A stretch of DNA of 7,823 bases, taken from NCBI GenBank assembly GCA_007571225.1, contig RKRU01000065.1, positions 1 through 7,823 on the forward strand, written 5' to 3'. Positions 6,296 to 7,823 of the stretch are shown here, piece by piece. Source of the DNA: Nitrosopumilaceae archaeon (GTDB taxonomy: Archaea > Thermoproteota > Nitrososphaeria > Nitrososphaerales > Nitrosopumilaceae). Positions within the stretch are counted from its first letter, which is position 1. Every line of letters starts with the position of its first letter. A model generated the notes under the pieces. The model had not been told where the DNA came from, did not search any database, and saw only the letters and a list, made by a program, of their open reading frames with translations. A program made the translations under genes and the position numbers.

Positions 6296-6799
6296 TCACA
6301 CCAGCCTAAAGTCTTCCTTTGTGGTGTTGAGGACGATGTGTGTTATGGTGTTGTCTATGCCGGTTATGGTGCCAAGCTCCTTTACAAAACTGCTGAGCTC
6401 GTGTCTTGCCTTGAACTTTGCTATGATGAGTATGTCAGTAGAGCCGGTAATGTCGTACACTGCGCATACGTTCTCATACTTTGAGATCTCCGACTCGATG
6501 TGTAGTATCTTGTCCTTCTTTACTACCACCTCTATGATTGATGTAAGCTCATATCCGACCTTTTCATAATCTATTATTGTAGAGTATCCCTTGATGATCT
6601 TTGCAGCCTCTAGGCGCTTTATTCTGTTGAGTACGGTGACCGTGGAGAGCCCCGTGGTTAGGGAGAGCTGGCGTGCGGAGAGCCTGCCGTTCATCATGAG
6701 GTTCTTCATTATGATCTCATCCTTCTCGTCGTATCTGCTTGAGTATGTCAGTTTGTGGCCTGTCTTGTCTGTATGGTCCAGTCTCTTGCTGCGCGCCAC
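6296..6799 (-). CDS. Lrp/AsnC-family transcriptional regulator (leaderless GTG start)
   Basis: The protein is 167 aa with the standard Lrp/AsnC layout. A winged-helix HTH covers about residues 24-72 (DEKDEIIMKNLMMNGRLSA, then LSTVTVLNRIKRLEAAKIIKGY), and a RAM ligand-binding and oligomerisation domain covers about 85-160, with the ITGSTDILI turn at 117-125. Members bind DNA as dimers or octamers and often sense amino acids; the ligand here is unknown. About 20 basic and polar residues (MARSKRLDHTDKTGHK) precede the HTH. The GTG at 6799 is chosen because a TATA box sits exactly 26 bp upstream; an ATG at 6815 is out of frame and ATG 6709 would cut into the HTH. It is followed at once by the J-domain gene, probably in the same transcript. 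Lrp proteins commonly autoregulate, but no obvious palindromic operator overlaps its promoter. Confidence 0.92.
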   Translation of the reverse strand: MARSKRLDHTDKTGHKLTYSSRYDEKDEIIMKNLMMNGRLSARQLSLTTGLSTVTVLNRIKRLEAAKIIKGYSTIIDYEKVGYELTSIIEVVVKKDKILHIESEISKYENVCAVYDITGSTDILIIAKFKARHELSSFVKELGTITGIDNTITHIVLNTTKEDFRLV

Positions 6800-6820
6800 T
6801 GGTATCGTCAGGCATGAATT

Positions 6821-6829
6821 TATTTATAA
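6821..6829 (-). promoter_or_regulatory. TATA box for the Lrp/J-domain operon
   Basis: Minus-strand TTATAAATA (6829-6821), centred on 6825, lies 26 bp before the GTG at 6799. This predicts transcription starting at the GTG. It is among the best TATA matches in the window. Confidence 0.75.
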
Positions 6830-6911
6830 TTCTATCAAATTCTGCGGTATGATCGTACTTCTGAAGCTCTGTTTTTGACTATATGCACATGGTTGTGAGT
6901 TCTCTCCAAAA

Positions 6912-6975
6912 TACGGGATCCGGCCAGTCTTAGATAATGCCTCTCAAAAATATGACAGGTCTTGGCCTGATCGTA
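6912..6975. repeat. Imperfect inverted repeat (12 paired positions)
   Basis: TAC (6912-6914) and GATCCGGCCA (6917-6926) pair with TGGCCTGATC (6963-6972) and GTA (6973-6975), with a GG bulge and one mismatch (6921/6968), around a 36-nt loop. It ends a few bases before the MITE-like element and lies outside its target duplication. The meaning is unknown; it could be part of a leader, a regulator site or an older element. Confidence 0.4.
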
Positions 6976-6987
6976 TTGTAGATTAGG

Positions 6988-7127
6988 GTATGACTTCACC
7001 TGTCCTTATATGGATCTGACAACCGTGTTATATGCACTTAAACACGACTGAAAAACCCATGTTGTACTACTAAAGAGGTTTTTTTCCAGTTATTTTTTTG
7101 TGCTAGGCAGGGCAGGTGAAGTCATAC
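6988..7127. mobile_element. 140-bp MITE-like non-autonomous element with 19-bp TIRs and 8-bp target duplication
   Basis: The left end GTATGACTTCACCTGTCCT (6988-7006) and the reverse complement of 7109-7127 agree at 18 of 19 positions, the difference being T/C at 7003 versus 7112. The pair is flanked directly by identical octamers AGATTAGG at 6980-6987 and 7128-7135, as expected of a target-site duplication. The 102-bp interior has no gene. It contains two smaller hairpins: CGTGTT (7024-7029) with AACACG (7041-7046), and AAAAACC (7051-7057) with GGTTTTT (7077-7083). Small size, terminal inverted repeats, duplicated target and no transposase define a MITE. An 8-bp duplication is typical of several IS families (for example IS1595, IS6, ISL3, IS256); the parent family cannot be named from this sequence. 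As RNA it would fold into one long stem, so a structured transcript is also possible. Confidence 0.8.
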
Positions 7128-7329
7128 AGATTAGGATCCGATAAGCGCCATGGACGATACAGGTAATCTATGATAGAATGACTGGCGTTGAAATCATATT
7201 ATCTTTGTGTACTTGATACCGTTGTGACTGTGATCAGACTAGATTGGGAGTAAATGACTGGATCCGTGCCTAGGTTTACTTGACGGCAAATCTAGATGCG
7301 GTTTACGCTTGTGCATTTGGATGTACCAC

Positions 7330-7356
7330 AACTGTTTACGTCTGACGTAAACAGTT
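7330..7356. repeat. 27-nt perfect palindrome (13-bp arms, 1-nt centre)
   Basis: AACTGTTTACGTC (7330-7342) is exactly repeated in inverse as GACGTAAACAGTT (7344-7356) around T7343. The 1-nt centre and perfect arms suggest a dimeric protein-binding site more than an RNA hairpin, whose loop would have to open. No T tract follows, so it is not a terminator. It sits about 250 bp upstream of the TPR gene and about 530 bp upstream of the Lrp gene. A related half-site GTTTACG occurs at 7301-7307. Confidence 0.85.
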
Positions 7357-7540
7357 ACGCGACAGACTGCCTGCAAACCAAGAGACACACAAAAACTGTC
7401 CTGCACAACAACCTAAAACCAGAGAGTACATGCCATTAAGCCTGCAATATGGTTTCCAAACTCCATCCATATCATACCCTGACACCTTCACCCCATCAAA
7501 TTCTCAGAAGAATTAGGCTATCATACGTTTTTGATTGTAT

Positions 7541-7549
7541 GTATATAAT
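7541..7549 (+). promoter_or_regulatory. Additional TATA-like element upstream of the TPR gene
   Basis: GTATATAAT is a near-ideal TATA box, but it lies about 62 bp before the TPR ATG and would give a leader of some 37 nt. It could be a second promoter for that gene, or drive a transcript on the other strand, where no open frame of note is found. Confidence 0.35.
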
Positions 7550-7576
7550 TCCCGCTAAAGGACTGGCGTCATCCGG

Positions 7577-7585
7577 TTTTTAATA
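7577..7585 (+). promoter_or_regulatory. TATA box for the TPR gene
   Basis: TTTTTAATA centred on 7581 is about 27 bp before the ATG at 7608, predicting a leaderless mRNA, the same arrangement as at the 1146 and Lrp genes. The CCGG immediately upstream could serve as the BRE side. Confidence 0.6.
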
Positions 7586-7607
7586 CTAGGTCATCCCATA
7601 TGGTATT

Positions 7608-7823
7608 ATGGCCGAACCGGAGGAGCTGATTGCAATGGGCAGGTCTTGCATGGAGAAAGGGAGGTTTGACGAAGCCCTTGACCTGTTTGAGAGAGCGCTT
7701 GCTCTAGATCCACTGGATCCAGACCTGTGGAATATGGCCGGGACGGCGCTCAGAAGTATCGGCAGGTATGAGGAGTCCGTATTGTATTTTCAAAAGGCTC
7801 TGACAATAGACCCGCGCGACCGT
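7608..7823 (+). CDS. TPR-repeat protein (3' end beyond the window)
   Basis: The frame starts at ATG 7608 and runs off the window after 72 codons. Two tetratricopeptide repeats are plain: about residues 5-35 (GRSCMEKGRFDEALDLFERA, then LALDP) and 38-69 (WNMAGTALRSIGRYEESVLY, then FQKALTIDP). The conserved Gly, Tyr/Phe, Ala and Pro positions of the TPR helix pair are in place. TPR arrays are protein-protein interaction scaffolds; partner and cellular role are not visible. There is no signal peptide or membrane segment at the N-terminus, so the protein is probably cytoplasmic. The start is supported by a TATA box about 27 bp upstream and by the first repeat beginning within a few residues. More repeats or a C-terminal domain probably follow outside the window. 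Confidence 0.88.
   Translation, partial: MAEPEELIAMGRSCMEKGRFDEALDLFERALALDPLDPDLWNMAGTALRSIGRYEESVLYFQKALTIDPRDR

Larger units (their letters stand above)
6830..7607. other. Long non-coding region between the Lrp and TPR genes
   Basis: About 780 bp without a credible gene; the two flanking genes are divergent. In order it holds an imperfect hairpin (6912-6975), a MITE-like element with target duplication (6980-7135), about 190 bp in which I see nothing specific (7136-7329), a 27-nt palindrome (7330-7356), an A/C-rich stretch (about 7357-7500), a small 6-bp hairpin (AATTCT 7499-7504 with AGAATT 7509-7514) and two TATA-like boxes before the TPR gene. The motif GTTTACG occurs at 7301-7307 and inside the palindrome. 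The longest reading frames are about 20 codons and are not supported. Confidence 0.6.

Noticed and set aside
5979..6569. 196-aa plus-strand open frame
   Set aside because: It spans the junction of the Lrp and J-domain genes antisense; both minus-strand products have clear family motifs and this one is Ser/Thr/Val-rich with none.
7413..7475. 20-residue minus-strand open frame (begins MIWMEFGNH)
   Set aside because: Too short, with no TATA box at the right distance and no Shine-Dalgarno; such frames are expected by chance.

Overview
The window looks archaeal, most likely from a Nitrososphaerota (Thaumarchaeota) genome. The grounds are TATA-box promoters placed about 26 nt upstream of start codons with no Shine-Dalgarno leader, oligo-T tracts after genes, an Lrp/AsnC regulator, heavy ATA/AGG/AGA codon use, and a tandem extracytoplasmic domain that recalls thaumarchaeal proteins. 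The species cannot be fixed from sequence alone.

Layout. (1) 1-1023 (+) is the 3' part of a probably secreted protein with two copies of one domain (DUF7482-like). (2) A short gap carries two 21-bp direct repeats 31 bp apart and a TATA box, followed by a leaderless gene for an unknown 128-aa helical protein (1146-1532, +). (3) 1533-2021 is non-coding. It holds T-tract terminator signals, a perfect 10-bp hairpin and six exact head-to-tail copies of a 14-bp unit. (4) 4884-2022 (-) is a probable two-gene operon: an HD-domain protein with a GNAT-like tail, then a GlcD/D-lactate dehydrogenase-type FAD oxidoreductase. (5) 5051-5539 (+) is an unrecognised protein divergent from that operon. (6) 6799-5630 (-) is a tightly coupled pair: an Lrp/AsnC regulator read from a leaderless GTG, and a membrane-anchored J-domain protein. 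(7) 6830-7607 is a long non-coding stretch. It contains a 140-bp MITE-like insertion with 19-bp terminal inverted repeats and a perfect 8-bp target duplication, plus a 27-nt palindrome. (8) 7608 to the end is the start of a TPR protein with its own TATA box.

The coding genes are mostly housekeeping or regulatory and do not form one obvious pathway. The most unusual material is non-coding: the MITE-like element, the 14-bp repeat array with its inverted-repeat head, the 27-nt palindrome and the duplicated 21-bp promoter element. I see no convincing defence system, CRISPR array, tRNA or rRNA.
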